DNA of 64,000 bases, taken from assembly GCA_964035545.1 (NCBI GenBank), contig OZ037772.1:7663389-7727388 (forward strand), written 5' to 3'. Under the pieces are notes generated by a model. That model was not told the DNA's origin, did not search any database, and saw only the letters and a program-made list of their open reading frames with translations. A program made the translations under genes and the position numbers. Source of the stretch: Bugula neritina. Lineage: Eukaryota; Bryozoa; Gymnolaemata; Cheilostomatida; Bugulidae. This document shows, one piece after another, positions 1 to 14,094 of the stretch. The first letter of the stretch is position 1. Each line of letters begins with the position of its first letter.

Positions 1-3000
1 CTTGTCACTTTACTTGAACCAAATCTTTCTCCTGAATTCCGTTCTTGTCTGGAACCCCTGCGCTGATGACTTTTAGATTTTTGTCTAGTGTTTGAGCTTC
101 TACCAGATGCTCTGCCTTGGACCTAACAAAATACAAATCTGAATATTAAAATATGTAGAGCATATTAGGTAAAGATTTGGGGCTACAACTTGGAGAAAAG
201 ATTTGATATTGTACACAGACAACAACATGTGTGATCACAAGAGGAATAAGGTAATTAACTTCTAAAGATAACAAGAAAAGCGTCACAGTTTTTCTACAAG
301 CATGCCTTTGTTGTTGAGCTTAGCCATGAACTATAATTAGTGAAAAGCACATACACATTCATAGACCATATGCTAGTTGCTAATGATCTGAGGCTACAAA
401 TTTAAAAAGAACGCTCCAAAAAGACTATTTGGTATTCATTGCTTGTCATTTAGGCACTTCAAAACTTACCAAGATTTGTAAATAGCATTTGAGTTTGTTG
501 TTGTTATACAACATGTCAAAATATTTATACCTCCACAACAAAATTGCAAAAAAATACAATAAATATCTTACTGAAGAGGGGATAGCCTCATTTGACCTTC
601 GTGACCTGTCAGACTTCAGGCTTTGTCGGTGTTTTGAGAAAGATCCATGGCGCGACGCTTCTCTCTCGTCTAGTATTGAATGCTGTTAAAAACAGAAGCA
701 GCCTATTATGGGTACTTAAAAAAAGTTTCTCAAAACTATTTTCTCTTTGGAGTTTGCTTTATTGTCTGTAGAATTTAGAAAAAAATATATTTATGCAATT
801 CTGATTATTTTAATACTTCAAAAATAATTAAAAAAAAATCAAAAAGAATCGAAATATTCATTTCCAAGAGATTTTATTATAATCAGATTTTTTATACCTT
901 CATAAACTGTCCTTTGTGTTTCTCTTTATTATTATTGCAACAAACTAAGTTGGTACAAAGGCTATTTTTTTATCTTTGGCTTAAATGGGAAAAATATAGA
1001 TGAAATAAACAACTAATGTAAACAATATAAATGAACTTGTTTCATTGGGCATATTACCTTGACATGCTTTATTGGTTTCTTTTTTGCTGACTCTGTTCTT
1101 TTGATATACTGTGCAACAGTATCCTGAAATGTAAAAGTGTTTCAACATATTAGACCTTTTTTAATTCAATAATTTGTTAAACATGGGCTATTTTTTTGGA
1201 GGTACATCTTGGTCATATGATTTATGAGTCAAGGTTTTTATTTGGCAAAACTTTTGCATTACAAGTTATTTTGCATAAAATATAATCTTTTTTGTCAGCT
1301 GGGATATGTTTTTCACAAATTTAAATAATTATGCTGCATGTACTATAACCAAGAGAAGAGCTATGGTCTAAAAACTTTCTGGCTACATAAAATCGTGGTC
1401 ATGGGTTTGATCACCATTAAAAGGTGTAGGTGGAGTTAGGAAGAGCATCCAGTCAAAATTGCTCTTGTGCCCATCTGAACAAATGCTTAGCCCTTTAAAA
1501 AAAAAATTTTTTTTTTGGGTTTTTTTTAGTGATGGGCAAGATAAAAATGTGTGAGCCTTCTATGTATACTATGAGTGACAACCAACCTGTTCATAATAGT
1601 CATCCTGAACAGAGTCATAGTAATTATAGTCATCTGGATATACGCTTTGCGTATGCTATAAAAAAAATCAATAGTGAGCATAGTAAAAAGTTTGTAATAA
1701 ATGTTACATATTTTTATGTAATGTAATATAAGTTTACAGTACATGAATACTGTTATACAATGCAAAGTACAGACAATATATTATACAGTAAACAAAGAAT
1801 GACATATTTATAGAGTGCTACACAGTATATACTGTTTTTTTGTGAATGAATTAAATTGGACTGCTAAGAAATATTTTTAATAGTTCTTGAGTTGGTTATG
1901 TTTGAGCTAAAAAACCTAAGTTACAATATAACACCGATATGTGTGCAGAGCATCTCCGGCCCCTAGATTTAATGGCCAATGAGCAAAAGGACCTCATGCT
2001 TTTATCAATTCTGAAAAAAAATCTTTGTTTGCATTTTATTACAAACATGTTTATAATGAGTCATTCTTTTAAATTTAGCTATAAAAAATTGGCGTATAAA
2101 AATCATATTGTAATTTTACTGTAAAGGCAACAAAAAAAAGACTGAAAATCAACTTATTGTCCTTTAAAAGAATGTGTTGTGATGATTGCGCAATCTGATG
2201 TAAATTTATGTTATCTTGTGCTCTCGGTGTAATGAAGGTGCTTTTGAAATTATGCTTACTTTTATTTAGATATAAGTATTCAATTTGTATAAAGCACCTC
2301 ACACTATGTAATGATAATTAGGTAATCATGTCTAAGTTAGGTCACACACAAACACATTTATTATATACATATACTGCTAATTAGCAGTATATATAGATTA
2401 GCTATTTCCAGGCTTTGCTGATAAAACAAACAATTATTCATAGCCAGTATATATTTAATTGTCATCTACAAGCATTTACATACACAGATTCTTTACCTCT
2501 AAATTAACACTTGGCTTTTGTCTTTCTGATTTTCTTTTGCTTCTTTTTTCTGCAAAAAGATGGTATTATATTTGATAAGGCTTTTAATTAAACAAGATAA
2601 ACTAGCAATTTTTACAAGTTTTAATTTATTTAAAAACAGAACCAGCAGGCAAAAGCCTCTTTTTAAAAAATAGTTGATAAAGTGAATTTCAGCCGGTTGT
2701 GTAAAGAATGCTACATTATGTAAACTATTTTATGCTGTTCATGTTGTCCTATTTATAAACAACTAAGACAAAAATCTTATATCACCACTCCAGAAGTTTG
2801 GGTCTGCTAAGAACCTCCAAATTCAGATATGATTTAAGGTTTAACACAGAATCGTATTCATTTATAGCCCAGAATCTAACATCAGTGAAGAATTTACAAT
2901 TCTTTACATTATTATTGCGGGCTTTTAACACATTGAAACTGCTGGCAATTAGGAATTTAGTAAAAAATATAAATTGATCAGAACATGACTCACTTTTTGA

Positions 3001-6000
3001 GAAAACTACATAGAATATCAGCACTGAAATAGCAATCAGAGATATGGCACCTCCGACACCAAACCCGATAGTTAAAGGGTCTCCAGCGCCTGCACGGGTT
3101 AAAACAGGTACTTCAGTTGTTTGTTGGTTTTCTGTCGGGTTTTGAGGGACGGTTAGCTTTGGTTCCGTAGGCTCTGGGAGCCAGGGTGTGGTATCTGTCT
3201 CTGTAGTGCTTGACCTTGTAGTGACTCTCTTGACAGTTGTAGTTGTCAGTCGTGTTGGGATAGTCGCCTGGGTAGCTGTGATAAATAGAGTATTGGTAAT
3301 AACATTGAAAGTTCAACGGTAAAATATTTGATGTTCATACACTGAGACCAAACAACTAGACATATGTACATGCATGGCACAAAACATTAACCACAAAAAT
3401 AAGTTATATATAAAATGTATACGTATAATAGAAAAAAAAGCACAAAATTATTATAAAAGTAAATTAAAAGTAGCTTGGGAGTACTACTTCTTGTTGCTAA
3501 CAAATACTTTGCAGTGTTCAAAGTGTGTGTGTGTGTGTGCGTGTGCAGTGTGCATGTGTGCGTGCAGTGTGCAGTGTGCATGTGTGCAGTGTGCATGTGT
3601 GCAGTGTGCATGTGTGTGTGTGTGTGTGTGCAGTGTGCGTGTGTGTGTGTGCGTGCGTGTGTATGTGTGTGTGTGTGTGTAGTATTTAGTTGCAGCTCTA
3701 AATAGCGTAAAGTCTGTAGAAGTAAGAATGGCTCATGTTATTTAATAAAACATTTTTCTACTGATAATTTTGCACATCTAAGAACGAGTTCTTATATGTA
3801 CTGCGTATATATGCTTTATATCTAATTTGCCTGGGCAGAAGATCTTTTCTTGCTAAATAGGCAACTTATAGTGTATAGTAGTAGAAGTTGATCATACTGA
3901 GTTTATAAAGAAAATTACTTTTTTTAATGATAGCAACAAAACAGTTAACCCATACCAATGAATTGCTGACAGCTCTTTAAGTTTACAATATCTGCACAGT
4001 ATTTAACGAGTCATGCCTCTCTAAAAATTATACTGATCAAATGATCAAAACAATCACTTACCAGTTACGTCTATTTTGTACAGTTCATCTCTCCCGGCTA
4101 CCAGAATAGAATTATATGGAAATGTGGATTTAGTAATTTTGATTAAATGTTGCGGAAGACGCATCTTACAATTATAGGCTTGGCCAACTATACCCTGCTC
4201 AGGAATGCCTGTTGAGTGAGGGTGACAGAATGACCTGACCGTAGATTTTCTTAGATCTATAAGCCGGAGATTGTGACTGCCAGTATTAGCAACTAAAATT
4301 GTGTAGGCATCCAAAAACACCAAGTGCTGTGGCTGGTTGAATAGACTAACTGCAGTAGAGCCGTCCCTGTTTCCTGACGTGTAGCCACTAACTTTTACGT
4401 CACCATTCTCACTTACTCGCCTGATCTCACTACCACGAATAATATACATTTCTTTAGTTAGTGGGTGAAGAGCCATTCCGGAGATTCCTTGACTTAAACT
4501 GATATGTTTAACTATTTCCCATTTACTATAAAGTTCTACATATCTAAAAAATCGTAGGCTAGGTTTGAAGTTGTCAAAAAACCATATCTGGTTTTCATCT
4601 TTATATAGCAGCTCTACCGGTTTACCAATTTTGGCATAGCGGAATGCTCCATCAACGTTGTCAAGATCTCCGCACGCCCCAGCAAATTCATTTGTGTGCC
4701 GAGATATTCTGCCTATTTTCCTAATACAGTTATTACCGTAGTCGGCAACCCAAACTACATCAGAGTTAGCAAAAGTGACTACCCCAGTTATGGTCCCAAA
4801 CAGGGATTGCTTATTCCAATCGTTTTTGTAACCTGAAGTTTCCTTATCACCGGCCAATTGGTATACATTCTGGAGATCGTTTGTTAAATAGATTCCATAT
4901 CCAATAACAAGTATATATACTCCATCGTTATACAAATCTTCAATAATATAGTTAATTGTCGCCGTCTTATTGCCTTCACGCAGAGATTCATGTGAATACT
5001 TTCTTGAAAACTGAAATCTGAACCTGAAATTATATATCAATCTTTAAAACTGTGCAAACCTAAAAACAAGCACAAATTATAAACTCCTGCATGAAATATA
5101 TTTACATAACAATATTTCAACACTGAATCAGCTAAAACACTTGACTGAATTTCATTTTAATAAATAGCAATTATTATAGTGATAAATAAACACTTGTTAT
5201 ATAAAAAACCATTTGAACATCTTATTTCACTCATCAAAGTGCTGCCTTATATATAGTTGTATTGGAAATTGTTGAAATCATATTGACGCAAAAGCTCATT
5301 TTTTAATAGTACATTATTACATGTTTCATATATAGCTACTTGATACCTTTAAACATTTGATAATTGTTTTCTGTGTTTTATATAACTGGTACTTATGTTG
5401 AAAAAAGTTTTTAGAGACCCGAATGTTTTGTACACCAGCAGCTGAAACTGTAAAATATTCTAACATGACACCGAATATAAGCAGCTAAAACAAAATTTAC
5501 CAACACTCACCTGTCGGTTTTTGCAGAATAGAGAGTCTGAGCTTTTGAATCAGCTATAATAACGTAGAGAATCTACAACAACAATAGCATATTATTTTGA
5601 TAAATGTGCATAATTTTGCAAAGTAAATTATTGCTATTTTTCATGCACTAAAAAACTGCATGAAACCAAAGTTTGTATGTAAAAAACTTGCTGAATTTTT
5701 ATAGAAAAAAAGTATATCACAGTTGAAGTTTTTAAACAACAAGCTAATATTTGTTCTCAGTAATTAGGTGAGTTTTAAAACTGATATTGAGATCATGTTT
5801 TACAGTGTAGTAGAAGATAAAATGATTGTTGTGCAGTGTTTGACTACGATTAAGGCTAGCAGGGTTATACTGAATAACAGCTTTGAAGGTTTGGATTCAA
5901 TTGATTTAACTCACTGAAAGAATTAGAATCCAAATTAAGTCAGCTGAAAACATTCCAAATTAAATCTTCTTGATAAAATAGTTTTTAATAGAATTTTCCT

Positions 6001-6420
6001 TCACAAGCTGTGTACAAGAAAAAGAGGATATAGCCAATTTTTGTGCAGCCATTCTTGAATTTTACAAATTTTTGAAATTTTTTTGTAAAACAATTTGTTG
6101 TCGGTTAGGATTAGAATTTATGTTTATTTGCAAAATTAATTTTAATAAACAAAATTAATTAAATTAGAGCTAAAAACACATATTCTAGTTGATATAAAAT
6201 TTGATCGCTAATCTTCATTTTTCAACCGTGTCAATCATCATTGATTACTTATATCGGCGTTATTAAAAAACTTTGAAACTGCTACCACTGCTACTACTAG
6301 GCTACTGTTACTGCTAGGCTACTGTTACTGCTACCGCTACCACTGCCGTTGCCACTGCTGCTACTGCTACTACTATTACTACATACGATTGCTACATACT
6401 ACTATAAAAATCACTTCCAT
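1..6420 (-). CDS. Gene A: NHL-propeller single-pass membrane protein (partial, 3' end outside the window)
   Basis: Exons read on the minus strand: 6420-6400, 5572-5511, 5023-4062, 3275-2994, 2549-2497, 1123-1058, 682-572 and 122-<1. The start MEVIFIV joins in phase 0 to ILYVIIADSKAQ, giving a signal peptide. Residues ~28-348 form the NHL-type propeller, with motifs VWVADYGNNCIRKI, FAGACG and NRDGS. Its four Cys lie in CIRKI, GACG, SFCHP and YNCKMRLP. Residues ~349-442 are a Thr-rich stalk ending in the helix LTIGFGVGGAISLIAISVLI. The tail is basic and Ser/Arg-rich and runs open past base 1. All joins keep frame with consensus GT-AG sites. Ligand and function are unknown; a cell-surface receptor or adhesion role is inferred from the layout. 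It is the last member of the array and its stop codon is not seen. Confidence 0.85.
1385..1500 (+). mobile_element. Fragment of the same SINE family in gene A
   Basis: Only the part from the B-box region (GGTCATGGGTTTGATC) through GAGCATCCAGTCAAAATTGC and TTAGCCC is recognisable. The tRNA-like head is degraded, and an A/T homopolymer follows. It lies within the intron separating tail exons 1123-1058 and 2549-2497. Confidence 0.6.
2369..2392. repeat. Perfect 24 bp palindrome
   Basis: Half-site ATATACTGCTAA joined to its reverse complement, in an intron of gene A. Confidence 0.9.
3522..3680. repeat. (TG)n microsatellite with GCAGTGTGCATG interruptions
   Basis: Simple TG repeat with a higher-order GTGCAGTGTGCATGT unit repeated several times. 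It lies in the intron between the propeller and stalk exons of gene A. Cys/Val reading frames through it are artefacts. Confidence 0.95.
6280..6380. repeat. CTA/CTG trinucleotide tract
   Basis: Imperfect GCTACT and CTGCTACC repeats lying just inside the first intron of gene A, within 20-40 bp of its first exon. Confidence 0.8.
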
Positions 6421-7721
6421 ATTGCTTCCATTAATACTTTTATCACTACTATTACTACTATTATTTCTATTTTTAATATTTTTATAGCCTACTAAAATGA
6501 CTTTAGTCATCAATATAATAAATGGTAAATCTTTTACAGTTTTACATATATAACAGTGATAAAATACATTCACCGGGCTGTTATTTGCTGTTGTATATAA
6601 TTCAAATAGCAATTGTATTTAAAAATAATTATCAAGTGATCAAACAAGTTCCATTTATGATGCAAATCATATAACGATATTATTTTGAAATTTGCAACAA
6701 ATCCGGTTCTTTTTGCAAAAAGTTCAATTCTATATTACAGCAATGTTTGGTGCTACAAAAGCTGGTTTGGTGCTTGCCAATCCATTAAGATGATTTCAAT
6801 AGAAATTTATATGTCTTATAATGAGGAAGAGAACTTTATTCACAGCAGATTAAAGTCTGTAAGTTATGTGGCACTATAAAGCTATTATTTGTTCTGATTG
6901 ACAAACAACAAATAAGCTTTTTTGTCTACATTTGAAGCAAATTGTGAAAGTTTTATTTCTAAACGTGATCAACAACAATCAATCTAAAATTGACCAACTC
7001 AGTCTTATATCATATTGTCTAAATTGCTTCCACATTGTCTTTTTTCTCATTTAATCAGTAACCCCCTCGACACATTTTGCTGCACCATAGGCAGTAACAA
7101 AAGATATCAGCCATTCTCAATGTCCCAAGGCTGAAGTTCTCAAAGTCCGCTATTGGGCACATTCTATGACAACTCACAAAATATTTATATGCAATGGGTT
7201 GATGCAAACGTCTGCTTGTTCAAGAGGAGCCCAATGCAACTTATTTGAATCAAGCAGTGTTTGATCCTAACGCATCACAATGTTGCACAGGCTGCTCAGA
7301 CATCTTTAAAAACAAATGACATTTACTGTTGTGACACATTATGGGGGTCAACTCAACCCCAAACTTATTTGCTATAAAAAACCAATATGCTTTGTGTAGT
7401 GCATAATTTACAGTACTATATCTTTTTCTATCGCAACAGGTTTTGCCTTGTTGTTATGTTTTCTTCTCATGATGCAGTTCTTGAGTACTTAAAGCCATCC
7501 TCATTTACTAACTTTCAGCTCACTACTGCAGCTAATAAAGTGATTAGGTAATTTAAGTTCCCAATTTTTTTGCTATAATTAAAGTTTTTCGAAATGAAAA
7601 AGTGTCTGTTTTCTTCAAACAACATCTCATTTGACGAAAATCAAACATTTCACAATTTAACGAGAGTCTAAATTATATAGTTATATTAGAAAAATCATAA
7701 AATATGTTGAAAGTTGCAAAC
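6421..7721. other. Intergenic region between A and B
   Basis: AT-rich sequence with no supported exon on either strand. It must hold the upstream region of gene A and the 3' UTR of gene B; no motif stands out. Confidence 0.6.
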
Positions 7722-10700
7722 TTAATAGCTTTTATAACTGTAGGGTCCTCGTTGGTACATTAAAGTCTGGGATCCTTTGTTGAAAGGAGTTTGGACAGAT
7801 GTTCGATAATAACTCTGTGGTGGCGTTCTGGCTACTCGGCTTGATGACACATAGGCTGAGTTTCTTGGAACACTAGTATGAAAAGATTGGTAAATGTTAG
7901 TAGTGTCCCAATGTCTTGTGGAAGGCTGCTGAGGTGGAACATCTTTGTACTGCGGAGACACTCTACTTGATACTATGGAATTTTTCAACGCCTGAAATAA
8001 TTAAAAAATAGATTTAGCATGCCTTTGATATTAGTAGATTTTAGAATATCCTTCAGACTAATAAAAAAATATAGTCATTTGTTGAAAAATCTACATACTT
8101 TTTTTCATGATTATTCTAATCGTTTTGGCCAAATTTTTATTTTTCTTGCAGTACATTAGTTTGGTTTTTTTCCTGAAAATTTTCAAAATTGAAAATAATA
8201 AGAAAAAACTGAATAGATAAATTTTTTTCACCTCATAGTCTTTTATTATATCGATATTGTTTCTTTTACTTTCTTTTCTGGGTTCATTTTGCTCTTTTTT
8301 CTTTTCTGAAACAAAATGGAGCTTGCTTTAATACAGCAACAAGCTTACCAGGCAGTTTTAAAATTTCACAACTAGATTTAAATTTTTTTTTAATAACAGC
8401 TCATCATTTTCAATATTACAATGTAGAATTACTATTTATTTTCAATATATTGCTAGAATAATTGTAAAAACAGATGTTATTGTAAAATTATTTTGCTCCT
8501 TCTGGAACTCGAACTAAAGGCCCGCTGGCAAGCAAGCAAGTCTTTCTAACCATTATCCCGCAAGGGTCAATGGGCAGACTCAATACTACATCTAATGTTC
8601 TGCTTAAAAAAGAATGTCATTCAATGACATTATTGAACGGAAGAAATGAATTTTTAAAAAATTGAATGTAATTACAATAGCATATGTAATGTAAATAATG
8701 CAACAGTTATAACAAATAACCACTTACTTTTATCCAAACATATTGCAGAAATAATGCAGAAAGCCGAAAGCAGCAAAACACTTATTGCTATCCATATGAT
8801 AAGTGCACCCCTGAATAATGTGTTTGGTGATCTATTAGAAGTAGTGACTGCAGGGTAATTTTTATTTCTCGTTGTTCCCTGTGTTGTTCTTTTCTCTGTT
8901 GGATTTACGTTTGGATCAGAGAACACGGTTGGTGCGGGCCGAAATGAGGCTGGAAAGATCGGAGACCGGGTGGGAAGTTCAGGTAATGTAGAAACTAGAA
9001 TAATTTTATCACCCATAGTAGTAATTTTTAAAACAGTTTAAAACAGGAATTAGTAGTAGTAGTGGTAGTGGTAGTGGTAGTGGTAGTGGTAGTGGTAGTG
9101 GTAGTGGTAGTGGTAGTGGTAGTGGTAGTGGTAGTGGTAGTGGTAGTGGTAGTGGTAGTGGTAGTGGTAGTGGTGGTGGTAGTAAGAGTAATAGTAGTAA
9201 GAGTAATAGTAGTAGTAGTAGCAGCAGTGATGGTGAACAGCAGGCAAGGTTAGGTTATTAAATTTAATATCCAAAGAGGACCCAATGGGAAAATAAATGT
9301 GTAAATGTTAATTTCCAAAGCCTGCTTCAAGAAATGTGTGTGGTTAATAAAATTTACACAAGGCATGGCCTTACATGCGAAATAGTCAAAATTATATTAT
9401 CGCAGATTGGATATAATAAACATATTAAGAGGTTTTTTTTAGCAAAGACAGTATACAATCCAAAGGAACTTTAAAAGTAAATTGAGCAAAACATTTTATT
9501 CAATTTAAATAAATGATAACTATAACATAACATAGCATAACTAACTGTGACTAACATCTCCCGGCATGAATATCATATTATTATGTAGCGGCTAAAGCAC
9601 AATTATCTATTCTGTTCATTATTTGTTGATAAAAATCTGTCAACTAAAAATAACAATCCAACTACTTACTTTTGTAGACGAGCTCTTGAAAATTGTACCT
9701 AGAAACAATATATATTATTTTTCTTTGGGCATTGTTGTAAAGTTGCTTAGGATAAACTAGTTGACATTCTTGTATAGAACCCTCTTTTACTTCATAGGGT
9801 GTAGAATTTTGAGGAATGCACAGCGTTGTGACTCTTGAAGTTTTAAGATTTGCTACTCTAATCACGTGATTCCCGTAGTCAGCGATTAAAAATGTGTCGT
9901 TAGATAAGAACAGCATGTGTTGAGGATTTCGCACAAGCGATGTCGTGAAACTACCATCTCTGTGATCACCAAAAGGGCCTCCGAGTACAAAAACCTCTCT
10001 GTTTCCTGAAATCACGCGGCTAATATTTTTGTATCGAAGCATAAAGACTTTTTTGGAATCAGGGTGAACGGCCAGACTAATGATATGTATTGTGGCAGTG
10101 TGAATCGTTTCAATTTTCCATACATTTAGTCGGTCAATTTTTGAAAGTTTGCGAATACTTCTTCTATTATTATCGAGAAAAATCATTGCATTGGCTGCAT
10201 AGTAAACTAAACTTGATATTCTCTGTATTCCTGCAATATCGATTGTACCATCCCTCTGTCTGTATTTATTGCACTGTCCGGCGAACTCAGCTGTTTTATA
10301 CTGTACTCGATCAATAATTCGAATACAGGAAACATCACTGTCTGCCACCCACACTTTATTATTCATGGAAACCACGCCTTCAATCCTTCCGAATTTAGCT
10401 AAACTGGTCACACCCTCTTCATAATCAGGTAAAGTCAAAAATCCACTAACTCGAGTCAGTTTGAAAAAATCTGGTGTTGTCAACACCGAGTATCCAACGA
10501 CAATTAGGTAGTTCCCTTGTATATGAGCGTCTTCAGTTATAAATTTTATTTTTGCATTAAAATTCCTAAGATTTTCTATAGTGAATCCATACTCCTGCAC
10601 AAAGTTTTGTAGTACTGCCTTTGTTCGAACGTAGGAAAAGTTGAACCTAAAAGTTAAAATTATAATATAGATTGTATAAAACGCCAAGCTTGTAAGATTT

Positions 10701-11986
10701 CTTAGTAATATATGGTGGAAATAAAAGATGAGAGTGTCAAAGCAAATTGTTTTTGACCTATGAGAGCGCTTTGTGAGCATACGAGAATAATGGTTAGATA
10801 CTTTATTATGGGCATATAATATACTATAGGTGATTTATCAACCATTTAGCACTCTATAATTATATGGAAAGCGACGTTTTTAAAATGTGACAATTGAAGT
10901 TTAATCAGAAAAAGTACTCATCAACCTCATAAATACCAAAGTTGTCTCAGCAAGAGACTAAAAAAATGTTCAATTAATAGCGCCACACACACACACATAC
11001 ACATGCGCGCATGTACCCTCGCACACACGCATGCACAGACACACGGGCATATACAAAATAAAACAATCTTCATCAAGAGTATAACAATATATTAATTTTA
11101 GAGGAAAACAAATAAGAGGAACAAATTATGTTACTTTTATAAAGCATATATACTTTATTCTTACCCCCCTGTATCGCTTTTAAGAATTGTCTTCCCTTCA
11201 GATAAGTATTGCACACTTGAGATCTGCAGTACAATACAAAAGACTTAAAAGTTAAATTGGAGTTTCTGATATGAAAATCACTTTAACAGGGTTACGACTC
11301 GTTGGAAACTGATATTCCAATTCCAATTAGCTGATTTGATTAACTAAACAATGAAATGTTCAAGAAAAACTTTTGGTTTATTTAATTTAAATTTTTGAGG
11401 TACAGAAGTAGGGAGCAGCCGTGTTCTAGGGGTTAGAGCATTTGCCTAGCTAGCATGCACGAAAGACATGGGTTTGAGCCAGAACTGAGACCATTAGTGA
11501 TGTTAGGGAAAGCATCATGTCATAATTGCTCCTGTACTTCATTTTAGTACATTAAATTTTTAGCCTGCTTTAACAAAAACCCTTTATATCAGGGGTTTCT
11601 CACAGAAATGGTGACCATAAACTTTGGTGAGTTCAGGATACAGAAATGCTTAAGCGTTAGCAGGAAGAATGGCTCTCCATGCTTTTCTTTACTTATTTAA
11701 TGTATTGTCTGTTATTAACAATAGTAACAATACAAGAAATGCTCACACTATTATGATAAACACTTTTGCATTCAAAATTTGACTAATAAAGCATTACTTA
11801 ATAATAATGTTAATTGTCAAATGCGGTAATTTAATAGTGAATATCTTCTATAATATAAACGTTTTCAAGAACTGATAAATCATCAACAACATAGCACATC
11901 TATTTTCTGATGAAAAATAGTTGGTAAATTTACATTTGACATTAAAAACTTACAGCTAAGAAGAAATGAACTATAATTCTGGCCAT
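7722..11986 (-). CDS. Gene B: NHL-propeller single-pass membrane protein (complete, ~559 aa)
   Basis: Exons on the minus strand: 11986-11954, 11223-11165, 10646-9670, 8994-8728, 8305-8232 and 7991-7722. These total 1680 nt, exactly 560 codons. MARIIVHFFLA plus ISSVQYLSEG form the signal peptide. The propeller covers residues ~31-356; its first Cys motif is VADSDVSCIRIIDR, less canonical than the DY-N-x-C of its paralogs, and the others are AGQC, TLCIPQ and QECQL. The stalk (357-~414) is Pro/Ser/Thr-rich but less repetitive than in F-H. The helix is about 415-441 (ALIIWIAISVLLLSAFCIIS). The tail begins KKKKEQ and its last exon is rich in Ser, Tyr, Gln and Pro, ending YSYKSY. That tail has no visible relation to the other members. 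The ATG was chosen because it sits 33 nt before a phase-0 donor, as in the other genes. Confidence 0.9.
8500..8575 (-). other. tRNA-like sequence, possible second SINE family or tRNA relic
   Basis: The minus strand contains GCGGGATAATGGTTAG and, about 40 nt later, AGTTCGAGTTCC, which resemble Pol III A and B boxes. I cannot fold it into a clean cloverleaf, so it is not called as a tRNA gene. Confidence 0.35.
9050..9228. repeat. (GGTAGT)n hexanucleotide array
   Basis: About 20 near-perfect copies of GGTAGT with degenerate AGTAAGAGTAAT ends. It lies in the intron of gene B directly upstream of the stalk exon. The open frames through it (poly-Val, His-Tyr) are repeat artefacts. Confidence 0.95.
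10982..11052. repeat. Short CA-rich tract
   Basis: CACACACACACATACACATG and similar, in the gene B intron upstream of the propeller exon. Confidence 0.8.
11411..11632 (+). mobile_element. tRNA-derived SINE, copy 1
   Basis: It begins GGGAGCAGCCGTG, continues with an A-box-like TCTAGGGGTTAGAGC and a B-box-like GGGTTTGAGCC, then a shared body (GCATC...TCATAATTGCTCCTGT) and the tail GTGACCATAAACTT. It is alignable by eye with the copies at 22231, 32801, 39599 and 15097. It lies in the intron between the first two exons of gene B. Confidence 0.82.
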
Positions 11987-12237
11987 TTTTATAGTATAGC
12001 TTGCTTTTTCCTAAGAAGAGTCTAAAAGTTAGCTATGATATAATGTACTTTTTTAAACCATGTGAAATATTATGCTTTGTGCTCACTTCATGAGTGTTAG
12101 TATATATGCTCATTTGTATTTTTAGAAAATTCCAAAAATGTTTTGGCTATTGTTGGATGGCAATGGTATTTTACAAACTGATAAAAAAAAGACAATGCAT
12201 AGATTTAAATTATTTGTGTTCTCTAGATACAGCTAAA

Positions 12238-12320
12238 TTATACAATATATAATATATAATATATAATATATATAATATATATATTATATATAATATATAT
12301 AATATGTATAATAATATATA

Positions 12321-12393
<73 letters not shown>
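12238..12393. repeat. (TA)n and ATATAATATA low-complexity tract
   Basis: A long TA dinucleotide run preceded by ATATAAT variants. Confidence 0.95.
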
Positions 12394-12645
<252 letters not shown>

Positions 12646-14050
12646 TACAATAACAAGTAGTATTATATAGTATTATACTATACTATATAATAAACCTCTT
12701 GTCTAGAGTTATGCTCTCCTTATATTCACATGTGTTACCCTCACCTATGATGTCATCAAGCACTGACCTATTTGATGCTGTCATATGCTGTCATGTATTA
12801 TGTCCTGTTGTTTGAGAAAAGTAAGCAAATCATGAGTTCATTACACTCAAAGGTATGAAGGCAGCTTTACTCAGATCGAAAATACACCCAGTAGCAGTAA
12901 ACTAACTTTATTATTGTTTAAAGGTCAACCTGTTTCTGTTTAAAAAAACTAGCTTTTGGATTTACCTTTTCACAATTTCAAACCTCATGAAATAGCAAAT
13001 AACACAAACAATCATAACAACTTACATGTATTTACATACTTGAACAAAAATGAAAAAGTATTAACTTGAAGTTTATTGTTTATAGACTGGAAACTAATTT
13101 GTCAGACTCTAAAAAATATCTATGTGCATGTTTATTAATTTGTTTAATTTTCAAATAGCTGTGAGTAAAGTTGCAGTTAATTTTGTTGCTAGAATCTAAT
13201 CACCATTAATGCTCAAATATTGTTGATAGAAGGAATCAGCTGTTTTAAATCTGTGAAAGTTAGCTAAAACTCAGCCCATATTTACCACAAGGTATGTGCA
13301 GGTTTAACCTAAAGCACACACAGTAACTTTAAAAGTAAGGTTCAGTAATATTGCTTTTGTGCTACATCAGAAAAGAGTCTTAAGCACAGTTTACAAAACC
13401 TTCTCTATCAGAGATGCTCCCAGGAATAGCTAGTATCAACTTGCATGAATGAGTGTTTGACCGAAGTTGAAAACGTCACACATCATATGCCTGCAACAAG
13501 CTTTCAAGTAGCTATACTTAGACCCCAGACAAATTTGCCTTTAGATTGAGTCTTTACACTTTTTCTGCTACTTGCACTCAAAGTCATTCCATAATTTAAA
13601 TTTTGTTGAGGATTTAGTTATAGACAAATTAAATGTTTCTATTCATGCACAGTAGCTGTATGTGCTAATAACAGTTTTTATAGTTAAGCTACACCTTAGT
13701 ACAGTGCTACATACAGCAAACTTGATCTATTTAGTAAACCAAGGTCAATATTACTCAGAAAATGGAATGTTTCTAAAAGCAGCTTTGAGTTTGTAGTAAA
13801 TGAAGGCAAAAGTTCAGGAAGAACTGATGTTTGGAGTTATGTACTCAGCTCCAAACCCGAGACCCACAAACTACTGCACTCATTCATCACTCATTCTACT
13901 TATAGAAAATGATAGCTGAGCTGTGCACAAAGGGTACTCATAGCATAGAGTTGACCATACTTCATAGTTACTAAACTGCATCCCTACCAGCATATATTGT
14001 AAATATACACTCAGCTATAACCACTGCTGTTTAGTATAGCTTTGCTCAGC

Positions 14051-14094
14051 ATGTTATCCTGGATAAAGAGTGACTCCATTATCCAGGATAACAT
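14051..14094. repeat. Perfect 16 bp inverted repeat (hairpin)
   Basis: The left arm ATGTTATCCTGGATAA at 14051-14066 and its exact reverse complement at 14079-14094 are separated by 12 nt. It lies about 630 bp upstream of the channel start codon. Confidence 0.9.

Noticed and set aside
5786-7700. Possible additional gene between A and B
   Set aside because: Only short frames; the single convincing coding piece is the 21 nt first exon of A at 6420-6400.
9050-9274. His-Tyr-rich and poly-Val open frames
   Set aside because: Produced by the GGTAGT hexanucleotide array in an intron of gene B.
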